Positions 23,800 through 33,325 are shown, counted from the first letter of the stretch. The stretch is 64,000 nucleotides of DNA from Calothrix sp. HK-06 (GCF_001904745.1 NZ_MRCD01000026.1:1-64000); one strand, 5' to 3'. The notes: generated by a model not told the origin, from the letters alone. Numbers and translations: made by a program.

Positions 23800-26643
23800 T
23801 TAATTTGCTGGCACGCGAACGTGGAAAGACCGGATAATACGTATCCAACGGTTTTCTGGGGTATAGTAGCCTACTTCAGCAATATAGTCACGGTTACTAA
23901 CAGGAATGTTAACGTGTTTATCAAAATCGTTTTCGTCGCAAGCGTATTCCTGGGTTGCGTGCGGTTGTTGATAGTCGATATCTAAGTTTGTAGAGTCGTG
24001 GACTCGTAGCATAAATCTACGTCCACCTTGGTCACGTGCAGCTTGTTTGTAATCGGGTGAGATTTCCCAATATGCATAAGCATCTTGAGCAGATCGTGGC
24101 ACAAGTATTATTTGACATGTTTTGGCTGCTAATGTTAGGCACCTGTTACCATTACCAAACGTGTATGAAGTTTCGTTGGTGTCTGTAGTTTCTTTAGTGG
24201 TGTTGGTATCTTTTTCATCTTTGGTTTCTTTGTTCCCGTTGGTGTCGAAAGCTTTAGTGACGCTTCCTACGGCAACTGCACCCACACCTGCAACAGCACT
24301 ACCTATTTGTGCTGCTCTATCGAACCAACTAACAGTAGTCTTAGTACCATTAGCCCCATTAGTTCCATTAGTTGGGTTTTCTACAATGTTTCCTGTATAT
24401 GATTTATCAGGGGTGATGGAAGTTGTACTAATTATATTAGTGCCATTTTCTACTGTGTTTGCTCTCCGTGATGTTTCAACAACGGCGCCTTCGTTTGTAT
24501 CACTTGTATCATCAGCATTCGGCTCGAAAACTGGCGGCAAAGATGATATTCTTACAGGCTCCGATGTTTTAACTTTTAGCCAGCTACCATCGTCTCGAAT
24601 ATAACCAAGCTGTGCGACATAATCACGGTTGGTTTGTGGAATATGAATGTGCAAATCGTTGTTTGGACTACATTCATACTGCGTTACTGGCTCAATTCCA
24701 TTTAAATTAATATCGGCTACATCTGTATAATTTAGTACCTCTGTAACATCGTAAAGGCGAAGCCCAAGTTTACGTCCACCAAGTTTGATAAAATCTGCTT
24801 TGCGTTCTGCTGGTATTTCCCAGTAAGCATAAGCTTCGTCTTTGGTGCGCTGTACAAGAATTACTTGACCGTTATCGACATTTGTGGAATTTATTATGGA
24901 ATTTGTATCCTCTACAGTATTCACTGTATCTAGAATATCTACAGCACTTGCAGCATTACTTGGCTGTTGAATTTCGGTTTGCGACTGACGATTTATATTG
25001 AGTAGACTTAATAGTCCCACTCCTGAAGCTGCGGCGCCAGCTAAACCCATTACGGCATTACCAGCTTTTTCTGGTACACTATCATTTTGATTATCATTAC
25101 CCCATAGCGATGCTGCTTGTAACTGTTCGGCTGTTGGCGCTACTGGAGTTTCCATATCTGCTGCGACACGAACTTGTGGAGAACTGGCAACTTTATACCA
25201 GCCATCATCACTTGTGGGATAACCAATTTCAGCATAATAGTCACGGTTTACTGCTGGAATGGGAACGTGTAAATCTGGTTCGCGTTCTATACAATTCAAT
25301 TCGTGGACGAGTGTGGCAGGGTGTAAATCAGTATCGGTATTAGTAACATCATACAAACGCAGTTTTAAACCACGTCTACCTTGTCGTCGCAAATCTTCTT
25401 GAACATCATGAGGAATTTCCCAATATGCATATGCACTTTGAGTATTACGCGGTGTTAGAATCATCCGACTTTCACCTAGTTTCGCCACAGGTGTAACAGG
25501 TGCCACGGGTGTAACAGGCGTAACAGGTGGAACAGGTGCAACAGTATTTATAGGTGTACTATCAGGTTTTCTCGTTAACCACCAAAGTCCACCTCCAAGT
25601 ATTCCTATTAGTGGTAATAACCAAAGGAAATCTTTATCTGATGATACAGGTGTTGGTTCTGTAACCGCGCCGGGTGCATTTACAACAGTCGTATTTTGTT
25701 TATTTGTATTTGCTTTGTTGGGAGTTGCTGCAGTCTCTTTTGGTGCTGGTGCATTTTGGGGAGCAACTGCGGTAGCTGCTCTCGCTTGTTCGACAACTTT
25801 TTGATTTTGACTTGCTGTTGCGAAACCTAAAAACGCTTGTACTGCGCTCGTTGGTTTTTCGCCTTTGTATACATATGCTAAAGGTTGTGAGAAAGGATAG
25901 CGTGGGTCAGTTGGTAAAACATTGTGCATTGGCACGATTCGCACGTTGGAATTTTTCACAACTTGGTCGGCAATTGCATAACCAATACCATCTTTACCCA
26001 ATGCTTTAATTACAGCAGCAGTACTATCTTCTTTTACTGTTACCGCATTGGCGCCAGCTTTAAGCGGTGCGTTCTTAAATACTGGATAATTTTGAAATGC
26101 TTTTCGAGTATCGCTAGTTTCCGGACGGTCAACTAAGCGAATTTTTCCTTTACCTACTTTGAGTTGCGACAAGTCAGTTGCTTTCGAGCGAAAAATTTGA
26201 GCAAACTGGTTAATTGTAATACTCGCTTTCAGTGGATTATCTTTACTGACAAATGTGGCTATTTTATTACGTGCCACAGGTACAGCAACTAAACCCTTCG
26301 CTTTTTCCGCATCAGTTAGCGGACGACCAATAGACGCTAAGTCAGCTTTACCATCTAAAACTGCTTTCAAAGCTGCATCAGTTCCATTGTAGGCAGTCTT
26401 GACATCGGTAGAAGGAAACTGACTTTTAAAATTCTTCGCCAGAGCATCATTAATTTTCATCATGCTGCTCGAACCGTTAATTCTCACCACTGTTCCATCT
26501 TTAACCGTTTTCGGCAATGGGAAAGTTCCCTGTGTCGAAGATTGAGCCACAGCAGGATAAATTTGAGTAGTAGCTACTGGTACATTAGCACTCAATATTA
26601 GCAATACCGCCAACGCGGATAAAGAACCCTTTTTATCAGCCAC
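23800..26643 (-). CDS. PstS-like periplasmic-binding domain fused to three DUF4912 domains
   Basis: 947 aa. Signal peptide or anchor at ~10-30; residues ~40-300 form a phosphate-type substrate-binding domain (VRINGSSSMMKINDALAKNF, YNGTDAALKAVLDGKADLASIGRPLTDAE, KDGIGYAIADQVVKNSNVRIVP). A transmembrane helix (FLWLLPLIGILGGGLWWL, ~340-357) and a Pro/Val/Thr repeat linker follow. Then come three DUF4912 units, each with AYAYWEIP/S near its start, LRLYDVT or LRVHDST in the middle and NRDYxAxxGY near its end, separated by low-complexity Thr/Asn linkers. The Walker-like phosphate-binding residues of true PstS are only partly evident, so the ligand is uncertain. Outer part probably periplasmic; topology of the DUF4912 part is not clear. 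Confidence 0.88.
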   Translation of the reverse strand: MADKKGSLSALAVLLILSANVPVATTQIYPAVAQSSTQGTFPLPKTVKDGTVVRINGSSSMMKINDALAKNFKSQFPSTDVKTAYNGTDAALKAVLDGKADLASIGRPLTDAEKAKGLVAVPVARNKIATFVSKDNPLKASITINQFAQIFRSKATDLSQLKVGKGKIRLVDRPETSDTRKAFQNYPVFKNAPLKAGANAVTVKEDSTAAVIKALGKDGIGYAIADQVVKNSNVRIVPMHNVLPTDPRYPFSQPLAYVYKGEKPTSAVQAFLGFATASQNQKVVEQARAATAVAPQNAPAPKETAATPNKANTNKQNTTVVNAPGAVTEPTPVSSDKDFLWLLPLIGILGGGLWWLTRKPDSTPINTVAPVPPVTPVTPVAPVTPVAKLGESRMILTPRNTQSAYAYWEIPHDVQEDLRRQGRRGLKLRLYDVTNTDTDLHPATLVHELNCIEREPDLHVPIPAVNRDYYAEIGYPTSDDGWYKVASSPQVRVAADMETPVAPTAEQLQAASLWGNDNQNDSVPEKAGNAVMGLAGAAASGVGLLSLLNINRQSQTEIQQPSNAASAVDILDTVNTVEDTNSIINSTNVDNGQVILVQRTKDEAYAYWEIPAERKADFIKLGGRKLGLRLYDVTEVLNYTDVADINLNGIEPVTQYECSPNNDLHIHIPQTNRDYVAQLGYIRDDGSWLKVKTSEPVRISSLPPVFEPNADDTSDTNEGAVVETSRRANTVENGTNIISTTSITPDKSYTGNIVENPTNGTNGANGTKTTVSWFDRAAQIGSAVAGVGAVAVGSVTKAFDTNGNKETKDEKDTNTTKETTDTNETSYTFGNGNRCLTLAAKTCQIILVPRSAQDAYAYWEISPDYKQAARDQGGRRFMLRVHDSTNLDIDYQQPHATQEYACDENDFDKHVNIPVSNRDYIAEVGYYTPENRWIRIIRSFHVRVPAN

Positions 26644-26978
26644 CCTTACAGTCGCTCCTCTTTCACTTTCAAACGTTAATTTTGAACTAATAGCCGATAT
26701 GGAACTTAATACAACCGAACGTGATGCCAGACAAGATGTTGAACAATTTTGTTAAACACCGCGTATTTAAAAAAACTTTATTGCTGATTTAACCAAAAAA
26801 CATCAAAGTTACGCAAGTCACATTTACGCAGAGCGCGCCCATCTCATTTTTGCCCGATTGAGTCACCTATTATACATTTCACAAGATTCTTTTAATACAT
26901 CAGGCTATAAATTACCGCTATATTTTTATTTATTTACATTTGGTATAAAAAGTTTACCTATCTGTAAAAATCTTTACC
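26644..26978. other. Intergenic, nothing distinctive
   Basis: AT-rich upstream region of the large fusion gene; it should contain its promoter. No gene seen. Confidence 0.4.
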
Positions 26979-27001
26979 GGGTTGGGTTATTACCCAACCC
27001 C
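26979..27001 (-). terminator. Hairpin after znuC
   Basis: GGGTTGGGT-TATT-ACCCAACCC, a perfect 9-bp stem with a 4-base loop, 10 bases past the znuC-like stop. On the minus strand it is followed shortly by AGATTTTT. Likely ends the metal-transport operon. Confidence 0.65.
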
Positions 27002-27011
27002 AAATCATCCA

Positions 27012-27752
27012 TCAATGCTGATGGTGATAGCGAGTGAAAGACGGGCCATATGTAGCCAGAAGGTTTTCTTGTGACAGCGCAAATTCCGGTGTACCACTAC
27101 AAACAACTGTCTGGTTAAGACAAATAACGCGGTCACAATTCTGGTTTACCATATCAATATCGTGGGAAACTTGTAAAATTGTCCAACCCTGTTCTTGCTT
27201 GATTTGATTGAGTAAAGTATAAAATTCTGCTGTTCCCTGTGCATCAACTCCAGCAAAAGCTTCATCTAAAATCAAGAGCTGACGCGGCGCCACCAAACAG
27301 TAAGCTAATAGTACGCGCTTAAACTGTCCTCCGCTTAGTGTACCAATGGCTTGATTTCGTAAATGTAGTGCATCAGTTCGCATTAAAGCTTGTTCAACAG
27401 CGGCAAGTTTATTTGCCCTTTCCCGCTTTTTTGCCCACCCTAAAGCAACCAATTCAAATACCGAAATCGGAAAACTGCGGTCAAATATAAAATTTTGTGG
27501 CATGTATCCAATTTGTTGCCGTAAATGTCCTAAACGTGTAATTGGGCGCCCAAAAATTTGAACATTACCGCTACTGCGGGGAATTAAATTTAAAACTGCT
27601 TGTACTAATGTACTTTTTCCGGCGCCGTTTGGCCCGACTATTGCGGTATTAGTTCCGGGTTCGAGTTGAAACGAAACATCGCGAAGCGCAAGATATCTTG
27701 CTTGGTAAACAGTTAAACCTTCGACTTTAAGAATAGGTCTATTACTTGTCAT
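27012..27752 (-). CDS. znuC: Metal (zinc/manganese) ABC transporter ATP-binding protein
   Basis: 246 aa ABC ATPase: Walker A GPNGAGKST (about 39-47), Q-loop YMPQNF, signature LSGGQFKRV, Walker B LLILDEAFAG, H-loop VSHD. It belongs to the ZnuC/MntB-like metal group by overall pattern. It energises uptake of a metal delivered by the binding protein encoded 116 bases upstream. Unusual: no membrane permease gene (ZnuB) lies in or next to this operon; the gene ends at a hairpin. The symbol rests on context and is tentative. Confidence 0.88.
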   Translation of the reverse strand: MTSNRPILKVEGLTVYQARYLALRDVSFQLEPGTNTAIVGPNGAGKSTLVQAVLNLIPRSSGNVQIFGRPITRLGHLRQQIGYMPQNFIFDRSFPISVFELVALGWAKKRERANKLAAVEQALMRTDALHLRNQAIGTLSGGQFKRVLLAYCLVAPRQLLILDEAFAGVDAQGTAEFYTLLNQIKQEQGWTILQVSHDIDMVNQNCDRVICLNQTVVCSGTPEFALSQENLLATYGPSFTRYHHQH

Positions 27753-27868
27753 TAGTGATAAATATTATAACTAAAAGAACACAGAACAGCAATTAAATAG
27801 TAAGCGCTACTAGGTGCCAACTTATATAAAAATATATTTTAGAAGTACAATTAAAGTTTCACGTTTAG

Positions 27869-28903
27869 TTACTTACAAGCCGATTGCAAAGTTTCTAAAT
27901 TTGATTTCATCGATTTGAAATAACTCTGCGGGTCTTTATCACCTGTTTCTAAAGAGCTAATTTCACGAAGTGTTAATTTCAAATCTTTAGATAAACTTGC
28001 CAGTAATTTATTATCAGTACCCGCTTCATTAAACAATGCTTTCACATTGTACTTTTTCACGGTGTTAACTACCTTCTGCACGTCAGATGGTGCCAGTTGA
28101 TCTTCGGGTATTTCTACCACTGCAACTTGTTTTAAGTTATACCGCTGTGCTAAATATGGGTAAGCATCATGGAAAGTTATAAAAGTACAGTTAGGAGTTT
28201 TTTGTAATCCCTGTTGGAATTGATTGTCTAAATCATCAAGTTGCTTTACATAAGCTGCTGCATTCGCTTCATAGGTTGCTTTATTACCAGGGTCAGCAAC
28301 AATTAATGCATCACGAATATTAGTAACTTGCTGTTTTGCTAATACTGGGTCTAACCAAACATGTGGGTTTCCTGATGAGTGGTCATGGTCATGTGCTTTT
28401 CCTTTAACAGGTTCCACAACTGGAGAAATTTCATTCAGTGCTTTAATACCCTTGCTTGCATCAACTTGCTTTAAATTGGCATTTTGAGCATTTTTGACTG
28501 TATCTTCCAGAAACTCTTCTAATCCCAATCCATTTTTTATCAAAACGTTCGCCGTTGCAATTGCTTTAACGTTTTCTGGTGTTGCCTGGTACTCATGTAT
28601 TTCTGTACCAGGTGGAATTAAAATTTCCACCTCTGCTGCATTCCCAGCAACTGCTTTTGTAAACCAGTACATCGGTAAAAATGTTGCCACTGCCTTTATT
28701 TTGGGTTTTCCTGGGTCTCCTGCTGGTGTTGGAGTCGTTGGAGGTGATGTCTCTGTAGTTACTTGGTTATTATTGCTTTGACTACAAGCTGCTGTAGTGA
28801 GCAGTACCAATAACGCTAACAGCGATATCGCGCCCCCTTTAACCTTCCTACTACTTTTGCTACTTATCTTGTACAATTTTCTTGGCGCTTTATTACATTC
28901 CAT
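27869..28903 (-). CDS. znuA: Zinc-type metal ABC transporter substrate-binding lipoprotein
   Basis: 344 aa from ATG 28903, a start with GAGGG upstream; an in-frame ATG at 28942 would add 13 residues before the signal sequence. Lipobox LLTTAACS (Cys about residue 40). Cluster A-1 metal-binding fold: PGTEIHEYQATPENVK (His ligand), His-rich loop KAHDHDHSSGNPHVWLDP (zinc capture plus His ligand), FITFHDAYPYLAQRY (His ligand) and FNEAGTDNK (acidic ligand). The HDHDH loop favours zinc over manganese. A Fur/Zur-type palindrome lies upstream at 28957-28982. Confidence 0.92.
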   Translation of the reverse strand: MECNKAPRKLYKISSKSSRKVKGGAISLLALLVLLTTAACSQSNNNQVTTETSPPTTPTPAGDPGKPKIKAVATFLPMYWFTKAVAGNAAEVEILIPPGTEIHEYQATPENVKAIATANVLIKNGLGLEEFLEDTVKNAQNANLKQVDASKGIKALNEISPVVEPVKGKAHDHDHSSGNPHVWLDPVLAKQQVTNIRDALIVADPGNKATYEANAAAYVKQLDDLDNQFQQGLQKTPNCTFITFHDAYPYLAQRYNLKQVAVVEIPEDQLAPSDVQKVVNTVKKYNVKALFNEAGTDNKLLASLSKDLKLTLREISSLETGDKDPQSYFKSMKSNLETLQSACK

Positions 28904-28956
28904 AAAACACAAACTACCCTCAAGCCACATTTTTCTTGACAATTGAACTACTATAA

Positions 28957-28982
28957 TATGATAATGATTCTCGTTATTAATA
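28957..28982. promoter_or_regulatory. Fur/Zur-type operator between znuA and the porin
   Basis: TGATAATGATTCTCGTTATTA is a near-palindrome of the Fur-family type (TGATAATnATTATCA core), 54-79 bases upstream of the znuA start. Given the zinc-binding protein downstream, Zur is the likely reader, repressing when zinc is plentiful. The divergent porin gene starts ~225 bases away and could share it. Confidence 0.7.
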
Positions 28983-29206
28983 TGTATTTTAACTAAAAGT
29001 TGGTGCCAATGTCAATTGCGATTAGTAACAATTGCATCAAGTTGACACGGTTATGACATTGCTCAGGTTAAGAATCTAGATTTTTTGTTAAATAGACGGG
29101 TAAGTAGCGGTTAAAACTTGATAATGCATATGCGAAAATTTTTTAATTGAACATAACAACTTAATAGTGGTATTAGTAGTAATTATCAATTGTGTGAGGA
29201 GTAGAC

Positions 29207-30841
29207 GTGAAAAATATCTCGTTTCGAGCAGCTAGCCCTGTTGCTTTGGCTACAGTCCTAGCCATTAACTCTACTGCGTTTGGGGAAGAAGTCAAGCAGT
29301 TGCAGCAAGTCGAAGTATCTCAGATTGCAACTCCAGTGGAACTAACTGGAAGTACTCCAACAGAGGTAATGTCGCAAGTAACATCGGTATCGCAGTTCTC
29401 AGATGTACAGCCAACAGACTGGGCATTCCAAGCGTTGCAGTCGTTAGTAGAACGTTATGGTTGTATAGCAGGTTATCCAAATGGGACTTATCGTGGGAAC
29501 CGCGCGTTGACACGATATGAATTTGCGGCAGGTTTAAATGCCTGTTTGGATAGAGTTAATGAACTGATTGCAACTGCTACGGCAGATTTGGTCAGAAAAG
29601 AAGATTTAGACGCAATAGTGAGACTGCAAGAAGAGTTCAAAGCAGAACTTGCGACACTGCGAGGACGTGTTGATACGCTTGAAGCAAAAACAGCAGAATT
29701 AGAGGCAAATCAATTTTCAACAACAACTAAACTACAAGGGTCAGTAGTTGCAGTCGTCAGTGATGTTTTTAGCGGTGATAATGTCAACGGTGTGCGTCCC
29801 AAGGATAACAACACAACTTTTGGTGTTCGTACTCGTATAGAATTTGTTAGCAGTTTTACAGGTAAAGATGAGTTGCTGACGCGACTTCAAGCAAACAACA
29901 TTCTTAGTCCAGAAATTGGTACACCAGAAGGTAATTTATTCTTTGCAGGAGAAGATGGCAATAATAGTGTTGCCATTGATGCGTTGGTATATGCATTTAA
30001 TCCTGGTGAGAATACAGAGATAAAATTAATTGCCAATGCTGGCGCCGCAGACGACATAACCAACACGCTCAATTTATTCGATGGAGATGGAACGTATGGC
30101 GCCTTATCTAGCTTTGGTACTCGTAACCCAATTTATTACCAGGTAAACGGCGCCGGAGCAGCATTTAATCAAAACTTTGGTGACTTTTTAACACTATCGT
30201 TGGGTTATTTGGCAGGGGCAAACAACGACCCCACACCCAAAAATGGATTATTTGACGGTTCGTATGCAGCTCTTGCCCAGTTAGTTGTAAAACCATCTGA
30301 GCGTATTAGTGTTGGTTTTACTTACATAAATGCTTATAGGCAACCGTTTGGAACAGGTAGTAATGCTGCGACTTTAAATGTTGCCTCACCATTAGATGGA
30401 ACAACGGTACTTGGTGAAGAAGTGCCATTTAATACAAGTTCTTATGGTGTACAAGCATCAATAGGTATCAGCGACAAAATTGTCTTAGGCGGTTGGGCAG
30501 GTTACAGTAATGCCCGTAACATGGCAACTACAGCAGCTTTCCCAGACCGTGGAAGCGCTGAGATTTGGAACTGGGCTGTTACACTAGGCTTACCCGACTT
30601 TGGGAAAAAAGGTAACTTAGCAGGCATTATATTCGGTATGGAACCGAGAGTTACACGTTCAACGATTGATGGACTAACCAGAGACCAAGATACTTCTTAC
30701 CACATCGAGGCTTTTTATCAATATCAAGTTTCCGACAACATCACCATTACTCCTGGTGTCATTTGGTTAACGGCGCCCGACCATAATAACAACAACGACG
30801 ACGTTGTAATCGGCGCCTTAAGAACCACCTTCAGCTTCTAG
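29207..30841 (+). CDS. Iron-uptake porin (SLH + OprB-type barrel)
   Basis: 544 aa with a GTG start behind a strong GAGGAG site. Signal peptide (to about residue 26); SLH domain (about 63-125: FSDVQPTDWAFQALQSLVERYGC, GNRALTRYEFAAGLNACL); a short coiled coil (RLQEEFKAELATLRGRVDTLEAK); then a ~380-residue beta-barrel of alternating aromatic/aliphatic strands ending in GALRTTFSF with a terminal Phe, the usual outer-membrane signal. It is a cyanobacterial outer-membrane porin for inorganic ions. Its position divergent from a zinc-uptake operon fits a metal-uptake role. Confidence 0.92.
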   Translation: MKNISFRAASPVALATVLAINSTAFGEEVKQLQQVEVSQIATPVELTGSTPTEVMSQVTSVSQFSDVQPTDWAFQALQSLVERYGCIAGYPNGTYRGNRALTRYEFAAGLNACLDRVNELIATATADLVRKEDLDAIVRLQEEFKAELATLRGRVDTLEAKTAELEANQFSTTTKLQGSVVAVVSDVFSGDNVNGVRPKDNNTTFGVRTRIEFVSSFTGKDELLTRLQANNILSPEIGTPEGNLFFAGEDGNNSVAIDALVYAFNPGENTEIKLIANAGAADDITNTLNLFDGDGTYGALSSFGTRNPIYYQVNGAGAAFNQNFGDFLTLSLGYLAGANNDPTPKNGLFDGSYAALAQLVVKPSERISVGFTYINAYRQPFGTGSNAATLNVASPLDGTTVLGEEVPFNTSSYGVQASIGISDKIVLGGWAGYSNARNMATTAAFPDRGSAEIWNWAVTLGLPDFGKKGNLAGIIFGMEPRVTRSTIDGLTRDQDTSYHIEAFYQYQVSDNITITPGVIWLTAPDHNNNNDDVVIGALRTTFSF

Positions 30842-30856
30842 TAACACACGCTCGTA

Positions 30857-30878
30857 GCACAGGCAGGGATGCCTGTGC
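30857..30878. repeat. GCACAGGCA hairpin after the porin gene
   Basis: GCACAGGCA-GGGA-TGCCTGTGC, a perfect 9-bp stem 15 bases after the stop. The same stem with a TCCT loop occurs at 33007-33028. A dispersed repeat that may serve as terminator. Confidence 0.7.
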
Positions 30879-31037
30879 ATTCTCATGTTATTCTTTCTTT
30901 ACAAAAATTTACTTTTATTAATAAACCTAAATAAATATACTTAGGTAATATAGCTGAATATGTATTACAAGTTTACAAAATCCTATCAAAAATTCAGTAG
31001 TAATTGTGATAAGATGATGACTATAGACAAATAAAAA

Positions 31038-31138
31038 AAGATGACCAGTCTACCACAACCGGTCACATATATGTTTCGTCATCTTCTCGAAAGAGTTTAT
31101 CCGGTTGCACGTTCCCAAAACGCAACAGGATGTTTTTC
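31038..31138. ncRNA. Candidate structured RNA or double terminator, strand uncertain
   Basis: Two hairpins lie next to each other in a 387-base gap. AAGATGAC (31038-31045) pairs with GTCATCTT (31078-31085), enclosing a second stem TGACC/GGTCA; read leftward it is followed by TTTTTTTATTT. ATCCGGTTGC (31099-31108) pairs with GCAACAGGAT (31122-31131), read rightward followed by GTTTTTC. So each strand ends in an intrinsic-terminator-like structure. It may be an unannotated small RNA or just a strong 3' end for the NFACT gene to the right. Confidence 0.4.
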
Positions 31139-31228
31139 AATTAAATATTGTAACAGGCAGCACAGATTTTTAGTTGACTTTTGAGAAAAAAAGTTAGACC
31201 GAACTCGAAATTGTGCTGTTTTGTTGTT

Positions 31229-32950
31229 TTACCTGATTTTTTGGGGTTGTCCCCAGATGATACGCTCATTCTTGTAAATTGCAATTCCCGGTTTGGCGCC
31301 TTTAGGTTTGTAGACGTGCTTTGGTTGAGTATACACTACAGGAACCTGTTCACTTTGACGCGCACGGCTATAGTAAGCTGCGAGGTTCGCGGTGTGTTGT
31401 AAATCAACTTCATCAGGCACATTACCAGCTTGGAGACGTAAAAGCACGTGACTGCCAGGAATTTCTTGAGTGTGGAACCATAAATCGTAATCACCAGCAA
31501 AGCGAAAAGTCAGTTGGTCGTTTTGACGGTTGTTACGACCGATTAAAACTTCAAGTCCACCAGGAGTCTGGAAACGTCTAAAGTTAATATCTTTATCTTT
31601 ATCGTTACTGCGACTGCGGTATCCTGTATCTTCGAGGTATTTTTGAGAAACAAGCTCATCACGAATTTCTTCGAGGGTTTCCAAATCTTCGCTAGTTGAG
31701 TAACTTTCAATTTGGGAAACAGCAGCTTCAACTTGTTCCAAATACTCAATTTCGGCTTCGACATCGGCAAGTAAAGGTTCAACAGCACCACGGGCACGCT
31801 TCAGCTTTTGATGCTGTTTATAAAGCATTTGCGCGTTAATCACAGCATTTTTATCAGGTTCCAGGGGAATAGTAACAGGTTTGCCCGTCTCAAAATCATC
31901 CAACGTTATTTTATCCATCCCAGGCGCCCACTCATGTAGATACGCCATTAATAAATCAGCATAGTACCGATATTCATCTGCACGTTCGCTTTGTGCCAAT
32001 CTTTCTTTAAAGGTGTTTGCCTTCTGCCGCAACTTCTCCGTCATATTATTGAGTTTTTGCGTCAACTGATGCCGCAACTGCGAAAATATTAATTGATTAA
32101 ACTCAGTTGTATAGTAATCATTTAATAGTTCTTGGGTACTATTAGCTTTTTTAATTCCACCCCAACCTAATACTGTGTAACCAGACTCTAAATAAACTGG
32201 TTCAAACTGGTTTGCTTCGACTCGATGTAACCATTCTTGCCAGCGTTGAAAGAATTTTTCCCACTCTTGAGTATTTAGTTTATCGGTAGTCGCATCCAAA
32301 TCAATATTTGCCGCAACTAACATCGACTGTATTAACATCGGTGAAAGACCGCGATAATTTTTGAGCAACTGTTTTTTCAAGGCGCCAGGTACCAAACTTA
32401 CCCGTTCATGCCAACGTTCAAAAGACTCATTCAAACTGGGGATAGTATTCGTCATACTGGGAGGCGCGTCATACATTTGCCCAGTTAATACTGTACGAAC
32501 ACTCGATTGCTGTTGATTGACTTGATGTGCAGTAGTAATAATTTCATTTTTGGCATTAGTAAGCACCACATTACTGTACTTACCCATGATTTCTATATAT
32601 ATATGATATACAGCATCTTCACCAGGACGCCGAGCGAACTGTAAATCAACAACTCGTTCCCAAGCAGCAATAGTTTCAACTTTAACAAGTGCCAAACCAT
32701 TAAGCTGACTAACTAGCTGCTGACTAAAAGTAAAAGTATCAGGAACTCTGGGAGGTGGAGAACCAATATGCAAACGCGCAGCTTGAGGATGCCAAGAAAC
32801 CTCCAGCCACCCCCGTCCCTTTAAAGTACGTAAAGCAATAGAAATAGTATTGCGGTCACGCTGGTAAACTTGTTCAACGCGCGAGGGTATCCAAGTTTCG
32901 CGCAGCTCGTTACAAACCGCAGTGAGAGTAGTAAAGTCAAAAGATTGCAC
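31229..32950 (-). CDS. rqcH: NFACT family protein, RqcH/Rqc2-like
   Basis: 573 aa. NFACT-N domain from MQSFDFTTLTAVCNELRE (about 1-200), HhH and long coiled-coil middle (KLNNMTEKLRQKANTFKERL; about 290-420), then NFACT-R at the C-terminus (RFQTPGGLEVLIGRNNRQNDQLTF, WFHTQEIPGSHVLL, AAYYSRARQSEQVPVVYT). Bacterial RqcH binds stalled 50S-nascent chain complexes and directs addition of Ala tails for degradation. Length is typical and the reading frame intact. Confidence 0.9.
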   Translation of the reverse strand: MQSFDFTTLTAVCNELRETWIPSRVEQVYQRDRNTISIALRTLKGRGWLEVSWHPQAARLHIGSPPPRVPDTFTFSQQLVSQLNGLALVKVETIAAWERVVDLQFARRPGEDAVYHIYIEIMGKYSNVVLTNAKNEIITTAHQVNQQQSSVRTVLTGQMYDAPPSMTNTIPSLNESFERWHERVSLVPGALKKQLLKNYRGLSPMLIQSMLVAANIDLDATTDKLNTQEWEKFFQRWQEWLHRVEANQFEPVYLESGYTVLGWGGIKKANSTQELLNDYYTTEFNQLIFSQLRHQLTQKLNNMTEKLRQKANTFKERLAQSERADEYRYYADLLMAYLHEWAPGMDKITLDDFETGKPVTIPLEPDKNAVINAQMLYKQHQKLKRARGAVEPLLADVEAEIEYLEQVEAAVSQIESYSTSEDLETLEEIRDELVSQKYLEDTGYRSRSNDKDKDINFRRFQTPGGLEVLIGRNNRQNDQLTFRFAGDYDLWFHTQEIPGSHVLLRLQAGNVPDEVDLQHTANLAAYYSRARQSEQVPVVYTQPKHVYKPKGAKPGIAIYKNERIIWGQPQKIR

Positions 32951-33000
32951 AGCGATTTGTCCGTTTACATCAACCTACAAACCCCAGTATAACAATCATT

Positions 33001-33030
33001 CTTGTGGCACAGGCATCCTTGCCTGTGCAT
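33001..33030. repeat. CTTGTGG...GCACAGGCATCCTTGCCTGTGC hairpin repeat
   Basis: GCACAGGCA-TCCT-TGCCTGTGC preceded by CTTGTGG. Member of a dispersed family seen also near 6817, 12230, 30857, 34020, 44484, 56775, 62637 and 62875, mostly just after genes. Confidence 0.7.
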
Positions 33031-33325
33031 TCAAGCCCTTTATTTTACCACAGAGACTATTAGGGCACAGAGAAAGAATACCAATAATGGGCGCCTATCA
33101 CAAAATTGTAAAGACGTGATATATTCCCTGCGGGACACTACGTGAACACGTCTCTAAATCTACGCATTTTTTATAATTGATGTAGAACTGTTATATTCTC
33201 TCTGTGCCCATGTAGTGAATACTACTTGTTTATGCCATTAATTTTGGAGGTAAGAGGAATGAACCGCAAAGACGCAAAGAACGCAAAGGAAGAATTATTA
33301 AGATATAAACCACTACTCTAAAAAT

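Noticed and set aside
24122-24604. 160-codon plus-strand frame rich in Val/Leu/Pro
   Set aside because: Antisense reading of the Thr/Asn linker of the DUF4912 fusion gene; no start signal.
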